This document shows positions 53,048 through 62,824 of a stretch of DNA of 64,000 nt, in pieces. The position numbers were made by a program, and so were the translations under genes. Every line of letters begins with the position of its first letter. Position 1 is the first letter of the stretch. A model generated the notes under the pieces. The model made no database searches. It was not told the origin of the DNA and saw only the letters and a program-made list of their open reading frames with translations. The stretch is from an uncultured Muribaculaceae bacterium (GTDB lineage: Bacteria; Bacteroidota; Bacteroidia; Bacteroidales; Muribaculaceae), in contig CANQWS010000011.1 in assembly GCA_947627615.1 (NCBI GenBank), positions 16,518 through 80,517 of the forward strand. Direction: 5' to 3'.

Positions 53048-53506
53048 TTATTCGTTAGGGTCAATGGGGCGTGACGGCAGGAATGACGAGGTGTCGAATC
53101 CGTAACTTTCAAGCTCTCTGACTATAGAAGAACTGACAGAGGCCAGATCTGGTTCAGCCATGAGCAAAACGGTTTCAATTCCTGCAATCCGGCGGTTCAC
53201 GTCGGCCATGTTCCGTTCATATTCAAAATCCGTTACCGAGCGGACTCCGCGCAGGAGCGCTGCGGCTCCGAGTTCTGATGCCTGCAGGGCCACGAGTCCG
53301 GTGCAGGAGCGCACTTCAACTCTGTCGCCGAACGGAGCGAGCAGGTCCGTCAGGATTTCTATGGTGTCACCGGACTGATCAGCCTTTTGGGCGTTCCGGC
53401 CTACCATTACTATCACCCGGTCAAACAACCGCAGACCGCGACGCAGAATCGAGAGATGTCCGAGCGTGAAAGGATTGAACGAACCGGCGAATACGGCTGT
53501 GCGCAT
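53048..53506 (-). CDS. coaD: Pantetheine-phosphate adenylyltransferase
   Basis: A 152-residue enzyme (ATG 53506) of coenzyme A synthesis. The nucleotidyltransferase motif FAGSFNPFTLGH (T14-x-G-H17) and the C-terminal SSSIVRELESYG (S-S-S-x-x-R/K-E) are diagnostic. The frame extends to 53539, but that would overlap parE. Same direction as parE with 7 bp between. Confidence 0.94.
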   Translation of the reverse strand: MRTAVFAGSFNPFTLGHLSILRRGLRLFDRVIVMVGRNAQKADQSGDTIEILTDLLAPFGDRVEVRSCTGLVALQASELGAAALLRGVRSVTDFEYERNMADVNRRIAGIETVLLMAEPDLASVSSSIVRELESYGFDTSSFLPSRPIDPNE

Positions 53507-53513
53507 TCCGGTG

Positions 53514-55445
53514 TCAGGAGATCTGTGAGTCATCTTCAACCACTAAGTTGTCAATTATGAAATTCTGGCGCTCGAGCGAGTTCTTGCCCATGTAGAATCG
53601 AAGCAGCTCGCTGACGCCGTCCTGCTTGTGGAGCGATACCTGGTCGGCCCGCATGTCCTCGCCTATAAACCGGCGGAATTCCTCAGGCGAAATTTCTCCG
53701 AGACCTTTGAATCGGGTTATCTCGGCATTGTTGCCGAGCTTGTTTATGGCTGAGATGCGTTCTTCGTCGGTGTAGCAATAATATGTGTCGTCAGGCACCG
53801 TGCGCGACCGGCTTCCGGCCGACCGTTTTGACGTCTTTTTGTTGCGTACGCGGAAGAGCGGGGTCTCGAGTATGTAGACGTGTCCTTTCTTCACCAGATC
53901 GGGGAAGAACTGCAGGAAGAAAGTGAGCAGGAGCATGCGTATGTGCATTCCGTCGACATCGGCATCTGTGGCAATCACAACTTTATTGTAGCGCAGGTTG
54001 TCAATGGAGTCCTCTATGTTGAGGGCGGCCTGAAGCTGGTAGAACTCGTCGTTCTCATAGACCATCTTCTTGGTCTTGCCGAAAGTGTTCTTAGGCTTTC
54101 CGCGCAGGGAGAACACGGCCTGAGTCTCCACATTGCGGATTTTGGTGATGGAGCCGGCAGCCGAATCGCCCTCGGTGATGAAGATGGATGACTGGAGTTT
54201 CTTTTCCTCCTGACCGCGCACGTCGTTGAGGTGCACGCGGCAGTCAAGCAGCTTCTTGTTGTGGATATTGACCTTCTTAGCCTGTTCGCGGGCCTTTTTG
54301 GTGACGCCGGCCATGGCCTTGCGCTCGCGCTCGTTGTCGTCGACAATCTTTTTGATTATATCCGCGGTTTCCGGGTTGCGGTGGAGATAGTTGTCGAGAT
54401 GGGTCTTCATGAAATCACCTATGGCCTTGGCCACCGTCGGACCCTCCGGACCCATGGACTGGGAGCCGAGCTTGGTCTTGGTCTGGGATTCGAATACGGG
54501 TTCTTCGACTTTTATGGAGACCGCGGCAACGATTCCGTTGCGGATGTCGGAGTATTCATATTGCGATTTGCCGATGAATTCCTTTATGGTGCGGCTCACG
54601 GCTTCCTTGAAGGCCGTAAGATGCGTGCCGCCCTGAGTGGTGTGCTGGCCGTTGACGAACGTGTAGTATTCCTCGCCGTACTGCGGCGCATGGGTCATCG
54701 CCACCTCAATGTCATCGTCCTTGAGATGGATTATGGGGTAGCGCGGATCGTTGGTCATGGTGTCGGTCAGCAGGTCGAGAAGTCCGTGGCGTGAGAAGAA
54801 CTTCTGCCCGTTGAAATCGATTGTAAGGCCGGTGTTGAGATAGGTATAGTTCTTCAGCAGCGGCAATATGTAATCCTCGCGGTAACGGTAGTCAATGAAA
54901 ATTGTGGGGTCAGGAGTGAACTCCACCTGGGTTCCGTTCGGTTCGTCGGTGTCGGTTATCTCGGTCTCGTCAACGAGTTTGCCGCCGGTAAAGCGAGCAG
55001 ATTTCATCTTGCCGTCGCGGACGCTTTTGACCATGAAGTCACAGGAGAGGGCATTGACGGCTTTCACGCCAACGCCGTTCAGACCTATGGATTTCTTGAA
55101 AGCCTTGCTGTCATATTTCGCACCGGTGTTGATTTTCGAAACGGCATCAATCATCTTGCCCAGAGGAATGCCGCGTCCGAAATCCCTTACCGATACCGAG
55201 CTTTCGGTGACCGACACATCGACCATGCGTCCGAATCCCATCATGAATTCATCTATCGCATTGTCAATCACTTCCTTTAGAAGCACGTAGATGCCGTCGT
55301 CAGGGCTTGAGCCGTCGCCGAGTTTACCTATGTACATGCCCGGACGCTCCCGGATGTGTACATTCCAGTCAAGCGTCACAATGTCGTCTTCGGAGTAGTT
55401 TGAGGCCTGTTCAGGCTCGTTCGGAAGCATTTCTTCGTCAGTCAT
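53514..55445 (-). CDS. parE: DNA topoisomerase IV subunit B
   Basis: A 643-residue GHKL ATPase subunit. ATPase motifs: [23 protein letters not shown] and [13 protein letters not shown]; transducer domain; toprim motif [11 protein letters not shown] with DADVDGMHI; and [13 protein letters not shown] near the end. Length and the short toprim insert fit ParE of Bacteroidetes better than GyrB. The ATG at 55445 is chosen: an in-frame TTG at 55472 overlaps the promoter box itself. A parC partner is not in the window. Confidence 0.9.
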   Translation of the reverse strand: MTDEEMLPNEPEQASNYSEDDIVTLDWNVHIRERPGMYIGKLGDGSSPDDGIYVLLKEVIDNAIDEFMMGFGRMVDVSVTESSVSVRDFGRGIPLGKMIDAVSKINTGAKYDSKAFKKSIGLNGVGVKAVNALSCDFMVKSVRDGKMKSARFTGGKLVDETEITDTDEPNGTQVEFTPDPTIFIDYRYREDYILPLLKNYTYLNTGLTIDFNGQKFFSRHGLLDLLTDTMTNDPRYPIIHLKDDDIEVAMTHAPQYGEEYYTFVNGQHTTQGGTHLTAFKEAVSRTIKEFIGKSQYEYSDIRNGIVAAVSIKVEEPVFESQTKTKLGSQSMGPEGPTVAKAIGDFMKTHLDNYLHRNPETADIIKKIVDDNERERKAMAGVTKKAREQAKKVNIHNKKLLDCRVHLNDVRGQEEKKLQSSIFITEGDSAAGSITKIRNVETQAVFSLRGKPKNTFGKTKKMVYENDEFYQLQAALNIEDSIDNLRYNKVVIATDADVDGMHIRMLLLTFFLQFFPDLVKKGHVYILETPLFRVRNKKTSKRSAGSRSRTVPDDTYYCYTDEERISAINKLGNNAEITRFKGLGEISPEEFRRFIGEDMRADQVSLHKQDGVSELLRFYMGKNSLERQNFIIDNLVVEDDSQIS

Positions 55446-55469
55446 CTGCACATAATTATCGTAGTTCTG

Positions 55470-55500
55470 CAAAATTACAAAAAATACTCTGACTTTGCAA
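55470..55500 (-). promoter_or_regulatory. Promoter of parE
   Basis: Minus strand: TTG (55498-55500), 20-bp spacer, TAATTTTG (55470-55477). Exact consensus, giving a leader of about 20 bases to the ATG at 55445, which decides the start. Confidence 0.75.
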
Positions 55501-55559
55501 CCCCGCCCTTTGCGTGATGCATCATGCCGCCCCGCCCTCAGCCGCTCCGGATAAAAGAA

Positions 55560-55587
55560 AAGGCCGGAACGTCGTAGCCCCGGCCTT
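55560..55587 (-). terminator. Terminator after the SPFH gene
   Basis: AAGGCCGG (55560-55567) / CCGGCCTT (55580-55587) with a 12-base loop, 19 bp beyond the stop; A-rich bases just left give U residues on the minus strand (CTTTTCTTTTATCC). Confidence 0.75.
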
Positions 55588-55606
55588 GGATTATGCTTTC
55601 GAAGTC

Positions 55607-56587
55607 TTATTTGTCGGCGTTGAAAATGGTTTTGATGGAGCCGAGCGATGAGAGCACGGACGATGCCTCGTATGGGATATAGACTGTCTTGTTATCCTTG
55701 CCGGAAGTCATTTCGCGCAGGGTGTCTATGTATTTCATGGCGAGCATGTAGGAGGCGGGATCGGTCTTGCCCTTGCTCACGGCTTCGGCCACACGCATAA
55801 TGGCTTCGGCCTCGGCCTTGGCGTTGAGGATTATCGCCTGTGCCTCGCCCTCGGCCCGCAGAATTTCGGAGCGTTTGGTGGCTTCGGCTGCGTTTATCTG
55901 CGATTCCTTCTGTCCCTCCGATTGCAGGATGAGGCTCTGTTTCTTTCCTTCGGCGTTGAGGATTTCGGCACGGCGGTTGCGTTCGGCCTGCATCTGTTTT
56001 TCCATGGCCACGCGCACTGATTCCGGCGGCGTGATGTCCTGAAGTTCAACGCGGTTCACTTTCACGCCCCACTTGTTTGTGGCGTCGTCAAGAATGTTCT
56101 GGAGCTTGGAATTGATGGTGTCACGGCTTGTGAGGGTCTCGTCAAGTTCAAGCTCTCCTATCACGTTGCGGAGCGATGTCTGGGTGAGTTTCTCGATTGC
56201 GTTGGGCAGGTTGTCAATCTCATAAACGGCCTTTTTGGGATCGGTTATCTGGAAATAGAGCAGGGCATTGATCTCGGTGGTCACATTGTCGCGGGTGATA
56301 ACCTGCTGCGACGGGAAATCGTAGACCTGTTCACGCAGGTCTATCACGGTTGTGGTGGTGTTACGGACTATGTGCATTCCGTTCGACAGGGTTTCCGTAC
56401 GGCGGGTATAGATCACTTTCGGACGGTCAACAAACGGGATGATGAAATTGAGACCCGGCTGAAGCACGGAGTGGAAACGGCCGAGGCGTTCAATTACTCT
56501 TGTCTCGGACTGGGGCACTACCTTGATGCCTGCCGAGATGATGGTGATAACCAGCACTACGGCTATTACTGATAAGGCGATGGTCAT
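55607..56587 (-). CDS. SPFH/Band 7 (stomatin-like) membrane protein
   Basis: A 326-residue protein from the ATG at 56587: an N-terminal membrane helix ([18 protein letters not shown]), an SPFH domain (about 25-190; [25 protein letters not shown]) and a coiled-coil tail rich in Ala/Glu ([20 protein letters not shown]). It forms oligomeric membrane assemblies that organise or protect membrane proteins. It follows an NfeD gene by 43 bp, a pairing widely conserved in bacteria (for example QmcA/YbbK with YbbJ). Confidence 0.92.
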   Translation of the reverse strand: MTIALSVIAVVLVITIISAGIKVVPQSETRVIERLGRFHSVLQPGLNFIIPFVDRPKVIYTRRTETLSNGMHIVRNTTTTVIDLREQVYDFPSQQVITRDNVTTEINALLYFQITDPKKAVYEIDNLPNAIEKLTQTSLRNVIGELELDETLTSRDTINSKLQNILDDATNKWGVKVNRVELQDITPPESVRVAMEKQMQAERNRRAEILNAEGKKQSLILQSEGQKESQINAAEATKRSEILRAEGEAQAIILNAKAEAEAIMRVAEAVSKGKTDPASYMLAMKYIDTLREMTSGKDNKTVYIPYEASSVLSSLGSIKTIFNADK

Positions 56588-56630
56588 GGCGGAATATGTG
56601 TTAAGAGGGTTAGTATTCAGGAATAAGATT

Positions 56631-57071
56631 TTACTCCACGGTGAGAATAATAGAATCATAGCTCGTTACCTTGACCTGCGAGCCGGACCGGATGACTTCG
56701 TGGTGTCCGGGCGCCTTTGCCTGCCAGGAATCACCGTCAATGCGGACGCGGCCGAGTTCTCCGGGCTTGATTTCGTGGGTCACAGTGGCGCTGCGTCCCA
56801 GAAGGGCGTCCATACCGGTGCGATCCTCGTGGCTCACGGTGTCACCGGAACGGTAAAGCCATTTTTTCAATCGCGGAACCAATGCGATGTATGCCACAAG
56901 AGCAGCCAGCGCCATAGCCGTTATCTGCCACGGGAGCGTTCCTCCGGCCAGACTGACAATCAACGCGGCCAGACAGCCTATGGCCAGGCACAGCGTCCAC
57001 ACCATCTGTGACAGCACTTCGATAATGATCAGAACTGCGGCTGCAATAAGCCAGATAATCCATGGTTCCAT
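56631..57071 (-). CDS. NfeD-family membrane protein
   Basis: A 146-residue protein from the ATG at 57071 (MEPWIIWLIAAAVLIII). Three or four membrane helices occupy residues 1-75; a soluble OB-fold domain (about 85-146, ALLGRSATVTHEIKPGELGRVRID) follows. This is the NfeD-like partner of SPFH proteins. The frame is open far upstream, but that part looks non-coding. Confidence 0.88.
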   Translation of the reverse strand: MEPWIIWLIAAAVLIIIEVLSQMVWTLCLAIGCLAALIVSLAGGTLPWQITAMALAALVAYIALVPRLKKWLYRSGDTVSHEDRTGMDALLGRSATVTHEIKPGELGRVRIDGDSWQAKAPGHHEVIRSGSQVKVTSYDSIILTVE

Positions 57072-57204
57072 AAGGCTTGAGATTAATTGTCGGGGTTCAG
57101 TTGTTAATAATGCAAATATAACTGAACTACGGCAATTTTGCAAGGCATATATGAAATAATCGGAACCGGCTGAACATCTTTTTGTGATAATTGAACCGCC
57201 ATTG

Positions 57205-57236
57205 TTGCTCGCCCTGATATAATAGATGTAATTTTG
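57205..57236 (+). promoter_or_regulatory. Promoter of the secreted pair at 57320-59977
   Basis: TTG (57205-57207), 21-bp spacer, TAATTTTG (57229-57236), close to the Bacteroidetes consensus. Confidence 0.6.
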
Positions 57237-57319
57237 CATGTTTTTCATCCCTCCCGCCTCCGCGTTAGGGCGGCCTGACGGATGGAATGTGAAGAAAGCT
57301 TTATAAATCAATTCATGAT

Positions 57320-57904
57320 ATGAAAACGTTTCTTGTTCTGACTGTGCTGGCCTCGTTGTTTCCTGCCGTTTTGGCAGACGCGCAGTCTGTAATTTCATTA
57401 AACTTCAAGCAGAATCCGTTGTTCGAGGTTTCCACCGGCAATGTCGACCTCGCATTGCCCGATGACGGTTCTTCCCTTACTCTCGGCGCTGACCTGACAG
57501 TGTCAGGCGGAAGTGGCCGGTACACGTATGTGTGGACCGACGGCAACAAGGACGTGCTGGGCGAAGAGTCAACACTTACCGTCTCCACCCCCGGCACCTA
57601 TCTGCTGACCATAAGCGATCAGTGTCAGTGTTCCCATGAAGTGGGCTTTAATCTGACGTCCGCCGGAATCGAAGATGTTCTGCCGGATGTCGCTGTCGAA
57701 ATCCGGGGCCGGGAAGTGATTCTTGGCGGCATGGAGGCAAGGCAGGTGTCGCTTTTCTCAACGTCGGGAATGATGGTCTATCTGAAAACCATGGTTTCGC
57801 CCGCGGGCAGCTTCAGTCTTGACGAGGTGCCGGCAGGAATCTACATGATGCAGGTGATGACCTCGGCCGGCCGATTGATTACAAGAAAAATAATACTCGA
57901 CTGA
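57320..57904 (+). CDS. Secreted protein with Ig-like domain and T9SS-like sorting tail
   Basis: A 194-residue precursor: signal peptide (ASLFPAVLADAQ), a PKD/SprB-like Ig domain (about 35-115, SGGSGRYTYVWTDGNKDVLG) and a C-terminal domain (about 125-194) with the layout of type 9 secretion sorting domains: VSLFSTSGMMVYLKT, then LDEVPAGIYMMQVMTSAGR and RKIILD at the end. It would be exported across the outer membrane or cell-surface attached. It is co-directional with, and 39 bp upstream of, the Asp-box protein gene. No enzyme domain is seen. Confidence 0.72.
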   Translation: MKTFLVLTVLASLFPAVLADAQSVISLNFKQNPLFEVSTGNVDLALPDDGSSLTLGADLTVSGGSGRYTYVWTDGNKDVLGEESTLTVSTPGTYLLTISDQCQCSHEVGFNLTSAGIEDVLPDVAVEIRGREVILGGMEARQVSLFSTSGMMVYLKTMVSPAGSFSLDEVPAGIYMMQVMTSAGRLITRKIILD

Positions 57905-57943
57905 TAATCGAGAGAGATGTTGAATTTCCATATTTCGCACAGC

Positions 57944-59977
57944 ATGAAATTACTGAAATATATACTTCCGGTTTCAATACTATTCTGTCAGACGCAGTCA
58001 GCCATGGCCGAACGTACGGTCTCGTATGCCTGCACCGGATACAAGGTTACCCTCGATCTTAACTGGAATGCCGATAACTACGGCACGATACAGTGGCAGA
58101 AATCATCCGACGACGGAAATACATGGACCGATATCAGCTCCGCTACATTGCCGGAGTATTCGTTTACTTTACGCAGTTCCGCTCCGGTCCTGTACCGTGC
58201 GGTGATCAACGGCGACCCCTCCTGTCCGGCATCGCTGATAGAGAGGGAGATCAGGCCGGTGAAATTCAGTGCACGGATTGTCGAGACCGGGTTTGACTAT
58301 GCCTCGGTTGAGCTGTCAGGAATGAATTTCGGTGAAGCCGAAATTGTGGAGTACGGCTTGGCGACCAATTTCACCTCGCTTTCGCGCGAAGCCACAAGGC
58401 TTAACCGGATAAAGATGGGCGACGCTCTGCCTGAGGGTGAGACTTTTACCCTGACGTGCCGCTCGCTCACTCCGAACACGGATTATACTCTCAGACCGTG
58501 GTTCCGCACGGCCGACGGTTCACTGATAGTGGGTAAAAATCTTGAGTTCAAGACAAAACAGGGTATTGCGTGGAACTCCGAGGACTGGATTATAGAGAAG
58601 GACTGCATCCGCCCCACGGTGGCATTCTACGGTGACAACGCCCCTGAACAGGTAAGAATTTTTCTCGGTCCGGATCGTGACAATCTGAAGGAATACACGG
58701 CCGACAGGCAGGACCATGATGTTTATTTCGGAGAAACTGTAACCGGGCTGAAACCCGGAACGGATTATCTGGCTGTGGCCCGTGTGACCGTCAACGGAGT
58801 GGAGCAGGTGCTGGAGAAAACGGTTCGTACGTGGTCGGACTACTCCGGTTTCGAGGTCGATGACAAATCCAATGGCATAAAGCACTATATTGTGTGGGAC
58901 AGCAACAAAGAGCTAACCACCGTGAGCAGCAGCAAAATCGCTCAGGTGGAGTATCCACGCATGTGCAGGGTGGACGACCGGACAATTCTTCTGTCATATC
59001 ATGGCGGATCAAATGACCACTGGAAAAACAGCTATCTGAGCAAAAGCACCGATAATGGAAAGTCATGGAGCGAGCCCTTCACCATCTATGACTGCGCCGG
59101 TTCGCCGTTCGGCAAAAACTACTGGCGTATATGCAATCCCGAAATGACCCGTCTGGCCAACGGTTGGATAATATTGACGGTAGTGGCCAACGGTAAACCG
59201 GAGACTAACTATAATTGCAAGGTTCTCGCAGCCATTTCAAAAGACAACGGCGAGACATGGAGCGACCCCATAGTGGTGGGACGCGGACGCACATGGGAGC
59301 CTCAGGTCATTCAGCTTCCCAACGGAGAACTCGAATTGCTCGTCAGCAGTGAGGCCAAATGGTGGGAGCCGAGAGCCTCCAATATCTGTCAGGAGATTGT
59401 CAGCGCGCGCTCCACTGACAACGGCCAGACATGGACTTCGTTCAAACGCGCCTCGTTCAAGCCGGGTGCTCGCGACGGTATGCCTGTGGCCGTGGTCATG
59501 CAGGGCAATCAGGGTGTGATGTTCATAGAGGAAAGCGTAAACGGTGGTGTTCCGCCTACAATCCAGCATCGCGGTCTTGACGAGGACTGGGACGGCTCTG
59601 ACTGGAACGGAACCAACGATTCGCGCCGGTGGAAGACTTCACTTGCAAGCGGAGCCGGAGCGCCTTATTGCATTCAGCTGCCCACGGGCGAGTTCGTGAT
59701 AGCCGCACACACGGATCAGACCGGCTCGGTGTGGCAGACATGTCGCCCTCAGATCATGATGGCCGACAATACGGCCCGTACCTTCGGCTACTCGTCAAAA
59801 CCGCTCCCGGCTGGACGCGTGCTGCCGGCCGGAACAGGAGCCTATTATAATTCGCTCTTCCTTAAGGACAATGAAACCGTGTGGCTTCTCATAACCCGCG
59901 CCAGATATGAAGGTTCCGAACGCAAGGAAAGCTCCATTGTGGTTCTTGAGGGTAAAGTGAAAAAGACACGCAGATAA
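57944..59977 (+). CDS. Secreted Asp-box (BNR) propeller protein, sialidase-like
   Basis: A 677-residue protein (ATG 57944) with a signal peptide (LFCQTQSAMA), an Ig-like domain containing SSDDGNTWTD, one or two fibronectin-like domains (about 95-290) and a C-terminal six-bladed propeller (about 300-670). Asp boxes S-x-D-x-G-x-x-W are visible: KSTDNGKSWSE, ISKDNGETWSD, RSTDNGQTWTS. The canonical sialidase Arg motif F/Y-R-I-P appears as YPRMCRVDDRT, so true sialidase activity is doubtful; other propeller glycosidases are possible. Not itself carrying a sorting tail, it may work with the upstream small protein. Confidence 0.75.
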   Translation: MKLLKYILPVSILFCQTQSAMAERTVSYACTGYKVTLDLNWNADNYGTIQWQKSSDDGNTWTDISSATLPEYSFTLRSSAPVLYRAVINGDPSCPASLIEREIRPVKFSARIVETGFDYASVELSGMNFGEAEIVEYGLATNFTSLSREATRLNRIKMGDALPEGETFTLTCRSLTPNTDYTLRPWFRTADGSLIVGKNLEFKTKQGIAWNSEDWIIEKDCIRPTVAFYGDNAPEQVRIFLGPDRDNLKEYTADRQDHDVYFGETVTGLKPGTDYLAVARVTVNGVEQVLEKTVRTWSDYSGFEVDDKSNGIKHYIVWDSNKELTTVSSSKIAQVEYPRMCRVDDRTILLSYHGGSNDHWKNSYLSKSTDNGKSWSEPFTIYDCAGSPFGKNYWRICNPEMTRLANGWIILTVVANGKPETNYNCKVLAAISKDNGETWSDPIVVGRGRTWEPQVIQLPNGELELLVSSEAKWWEPRASNICQEIVSARSTDNGQTWTSFKRASFKPGARDGMPVAVVMQGNQGVMFIEESVNGGVPPTIQHRGLDEDWDGSDWNGTNDSRRWKTSLASGAGAPYCIQLPTGEFVIAAHTDQTGSVWQTCRPQIMMADNTARTFGYSSKPLPAGRVLPAGTGAYYNSLFLKDNETVWLLITRARYEGSERKESSIVVLEGKVKKTRR

Positions 59978-60000
59978 TCCCATCTGCGGCCTGAAATGAA

Positions 60001-60031
60001 AATGCGCCACGGGGGCAACCTGTGGCGCATT
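60001..60031. terminator. Bidirectional terminator between Asp-box and DUF805 genes
   Basis: 10-bp inverted repeat AATGCGCCAC / GTGGCGCATT (60001-60010, 60022-60031) between convergent genes. Confidence 0.7.
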
Positions 60032-60056
60032 ATGTATCGTCTTGAGATGATCGGTT

Positions 60057-60431
60057 TCACTCCGGAATAGGGCCGAAGCGGTTGGGACGCGGTTCGGTGG
60101 GCAGTACACACAGCACTATGAACCATATGCTTCCTATGACCGGCACGAAGTTGATGAAGAACCATCCGCCTCCGCGGCCTGTGTCATGCAGGCGTCTGAC
60201 GCTGACAGCGATTACCGGAAGGAAGGTCACCAGTCCGTAAAGGCCAACGATGAGGTTGAACCAACCTGGCGGATTTCCGTTCCCGTCAGTCAGGATGCTT
60301 CCGAAAATACCGAAAAGGCAATAGATTACAAACTGGAAGAGAGTAAAATACCAGAATTCGCTGCGCGAAGCGCGACCGGTGAATGTTGCGTACTTCTGAA
60401 ATACGTTGTCTACGGCTATTCTGAAATCCAT
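60057..60431 (-). CDS. DUF805 membrane protein
   Basis: A 124-residue inner-membrane protein with the DUF805 signature: FTGRASRSEFWYFTLFQFV at the N-terminus, then VRRLHDTGRGGGWF and FVPVIGSIWFIVLCVLPTEPRPNRFG at the end, with three or four membrane helices. The family is widespread and of unknown function. It lies between the terminator at 60001 and the left end of the IS5-type element at 60491. Confidence 0.85.
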   Translation of the reverse strand: MDFRIAVDNVFQKYATFTGRASRSEFWYFTLFQFVIYCLFGIFGSILTDGNGNPPGWFNLIVGLYGLVTFLPVIAVSVRRLHDTGRGGGWFFINFVPVIGSIWFIVLCVLPTEPRPNRFGPIPE

Positions 60432-60487
60432 AATATGACTGAATAAAATTATTTTCTTTCAGAATAACGCCGACCATCTTAAAAAGT

Positions 60488-61390
60488 TTAGAGCCGGTTC
60501 GACAATAAATGTTTACGGCCGGGGCGAAGGTAACTTTCGTCCCGTCAAATAAATATTTGGGACATGATGTAATCGTCAGTCAGCAGTACCGGAGCATGAA
60601 AAGTATCGCGGCAAGATATTACACATTCGACAATACAGCCGTCAAGGCCGGAATCAACGCAACAGTATCCTTTATCAGCCTTGACCAGCGACACAGAGGA
60701 ATAATATATCCTTAAGTCTTTCAATAATATAGATGTGCCTTTTGAATCGTGGACATTAGCCGTGGTAACCTCTGCCAAAAGCGGGAATCCGTTTGTGTCC
60801 ACCAAAATCTGTCGTTTTATGCCATTCACTTTCTTGAAGCCGTCGACCCCCTTTTGTGACTACGCGTAACCCGAACGGATACTCTGACTGTCGATGACAG
60901 CGGCTGTAGGTTGTGGCTTCCGCCCCGTCTTGCGGCGACCTTCCGCCACCAGACTGCGCAGAAAAAACACGAGCTTTGTCGATTCGCTCCACTTGCGGAA
61001 ATAATAATACCGTCCCAGGCGGCGGATAATATCGGGGCAGCATCTTCCACTGACATCCGGTGTAAACCAGATACGCAATAGCTGTGAATACCTTATAGCG
61101 GTCTGTCCGTTCCTTCCCATGTAAGCCGGACAAAAACTTACGGATGCGCTTCCGCTGGCAAGGCTTAAACTTTATTTTCATGGGTTCAATGATTTATGCT
61201 ACTGAGATATAACACAAATCACACCTTTCCCCTTTTGATTGAACCGAAATTACCGTCGCCTCGCATATTGCGGGCGTTTTTGGGCCTGTTCGTCAGTCGT
61301 GTACATCCAGTACACTCCTTCCTCGCAGACCAAAAATCGCTCCGCACTATGCGACCCTGCCGTCAACATTTATTGTCGAACCGGCTCTTA
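60488..61390 (-). mobile_element. IS5-family insertion sequence (IS1031-like), decayed, with target duplication
   Basis: 897 bp (60491-61387) bounded by terminal inverted repeats: GAGCCGGTTCGACAATAAAT then GTT(T/G)ACGG, left 60491-60518 and right 61360-61387 with one mismatch in 28. Both ends are flanked by TTA (60488-60490, 61388-61390), a TNA duplication as made by the IS1031 subgroup of IS5. The transposase between them is broken in several frames, so the copy is inactive by itself. A 200-bp non-coding stretch lies between the transposase start and the right repeat. Confidence 0.88.
60545..61181 (-). pseudogene. IS5-family transposase, multiply frameshifted
   Basis: Transposase parts appear in different frames: RKFLSGLHGKERTDRYKVFT ... 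YTGCQWKMLPRYYPP at the 5' end (61181), then YYYFRKWSESTKLVFFLRSL ... KTGRKPQPTAAVIDSQSIRS (frame around 60860-61120, carrying the first catalytic Asp in AVIDSQS), then VNGIKRQILVDTNGFPLLAE (60545-60829). At least two frameshifts and an aberrant C-terminus (no DDE Glu recognised) show it is non-functional. Confidence 0.85.
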
Positions 61391-61423
61391 ATCCCGTTGC
61401 TCCATACGGTTGGCAACGGGATT
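61390..61423 (-). terminator. Terminator hairpin of prfB, interrupted by the IS
   Basis: Perfect 11-bp inverted repeat AATCCCGTTGC / GCAACGGGATT (61390-61400, 61413-61423) downstream of prfB. Joining the IS flanks gives a minus-strand AAACTTTTTAAG right after the hairpin, so the IS seems to have split hairpin from U-tract. Confidence 0.65.
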
Positions 61424-61479
61424 ATTGCTTGGTTCGGTACGTGGGATAAAGTCTCGGCTGTCAGGGAGTCAGGCGCGGA

Positions 61480-62602
61480 TTACTCCTGATCCTCCGTGCC
61501 CGCAAATTCCATCAGGTAAGCCTTGATGAAACCGTCGAGGTCTCCGTCCATGACACCGCCCACATCCGAGGTCTGATGTCCGGTACGGTGGTCCTTGACT
61601 CTGCGGTCGTCGAAAACGTAGGAGCGAATCTGTGAGCCCCATTCGATTTTCATTTTGCCGGCCTCTATTTTGGCCTGCTCCTGAAGACGGTGTTGCAGCT
61701 CTTTGTCATACAGGATTGAACGCAGCTGGCGCATGGCGTTTTCCTTGTTCTTGGGCTGGTCGCGTGTCTCGGTGTTTTCAATGAGGATTTCCTCGAATTC
61801 GCCGGTGTAGGGGTCAGTGTACTGGTAGCGCAGACGCACTCCTGATTCCACCTTGTTGACGTTCTGTCCGCCGGCGCCTCCGCTTCGGAACGTATCCCAT
61901 GAAAGCAACGCCGGGTCAACCTTCACTTCAATGGTGTCGTCGACAAGCGGTGTCACGAACACTGACGCGAACGAGGTCATGCGTTTACCCTGGGCATTGT
62001 AGGGTGACACGCGCACAAGGCGGTGCACTCCGTTCTCGCTCTTGAGGTATCCGTAGGCAAAATCGCCCTCCACATTGATGGTACATGATTTGATACCGGC
62101 CTCATCGCCTTCCAGAAGGTTGGCAATGGAAGTCTTGTAGCCATGGTTCTCGCACCAGCGCAGATACATGCGCATCAACATCGATGCCCAGTCCTGACTT
62201 TCCGTGCCGCCGGCTCCGGAGTTGATTTTGAGCACCACGCCCATCTTGTCTTCCTCGCGGCGGAGCATGTTGCGGAGTTCGAGTTTCTCGATTTTGTCAA
62301 CGGTATCGGCATACATGGCGTCGATTTCTTCTTCCTCCATGGCACCCTCTTTCACGAAGTCCCACGCGAGTTGAAGCTCGTCGACGGCCGTTTCCACTTC
62401 CTCATATCCGTCAATCCAGGCCTGCAGGTCCTTGATTTTTTTCATCTGGCGCTGCGCCTCTTTGGGATGTTCCCAGAAATCAGGCACATGTGTGCGCAAT
62501 TCCTCTTCTTCTACTTGTATTTTCTTGTTGTCGATGTCAAAGATACCTCCTTAACGCGAGCTTGCGTTCTAAGGTCGTCTTAAGTTGTTCTTGAGTTATC
62601 AT
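61480..62602 (-). CDS. prfB: Peptide chain release factor 2, programmed +1 frameshift
   Basis: RF2 releases peptides at UGA and UAA codons. The ATG at 62602 opens a 21-codon frame (MITQEQLKTTLERK ... RRYL) ending in CTT-TGA; a +1 shift at CTT (62540-62542), skipping the T at 62539, continues as DIDNKK and joins the 61480-62538 frame, giving 373 residues. The site AGGAGGTATCTTTGAC equals the classic RF2 autoregulatory site; the TGA is at 62537-62539. GGQ is in GGAGGQNVNKVES and the codon-recognition loop reads SPYNAQ rather than SPF. Annotation starting at 62499 would be a truncation. Confidence 0.95.
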
Positions 62603-62824
62603 CTGTAAAAATGGATGGTTACTTGTGAAACATTTATTTGATACGTTGCAAAGTTACAAAGAATATTCGACTATACCCAATAATCGGCCACAACTCCACC
62701 GACAACAAGAGAAAACTGATGCTTAATAAATCCCATGTTCTATGCTTCATATCCTCAAAAATTTATGCCGTACAACATGTTTGGTTTCTTCCAGACATCA
62801 GGAATATCTATTAATTTTGCATGC

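Noticed and set aside
57944..59977. Calling the Asp-box protein a sialidase
   Set aside because: The Y/F-R-I-P motif with the first catalytic Arg is not present, so only the fold is claimed.
61480..62499. prfB as a normal gene starting at 62499
   Set aside because: That codon is an internal TTG; the programmed frameshift site and upstream 21 codons show the true start at 62602.
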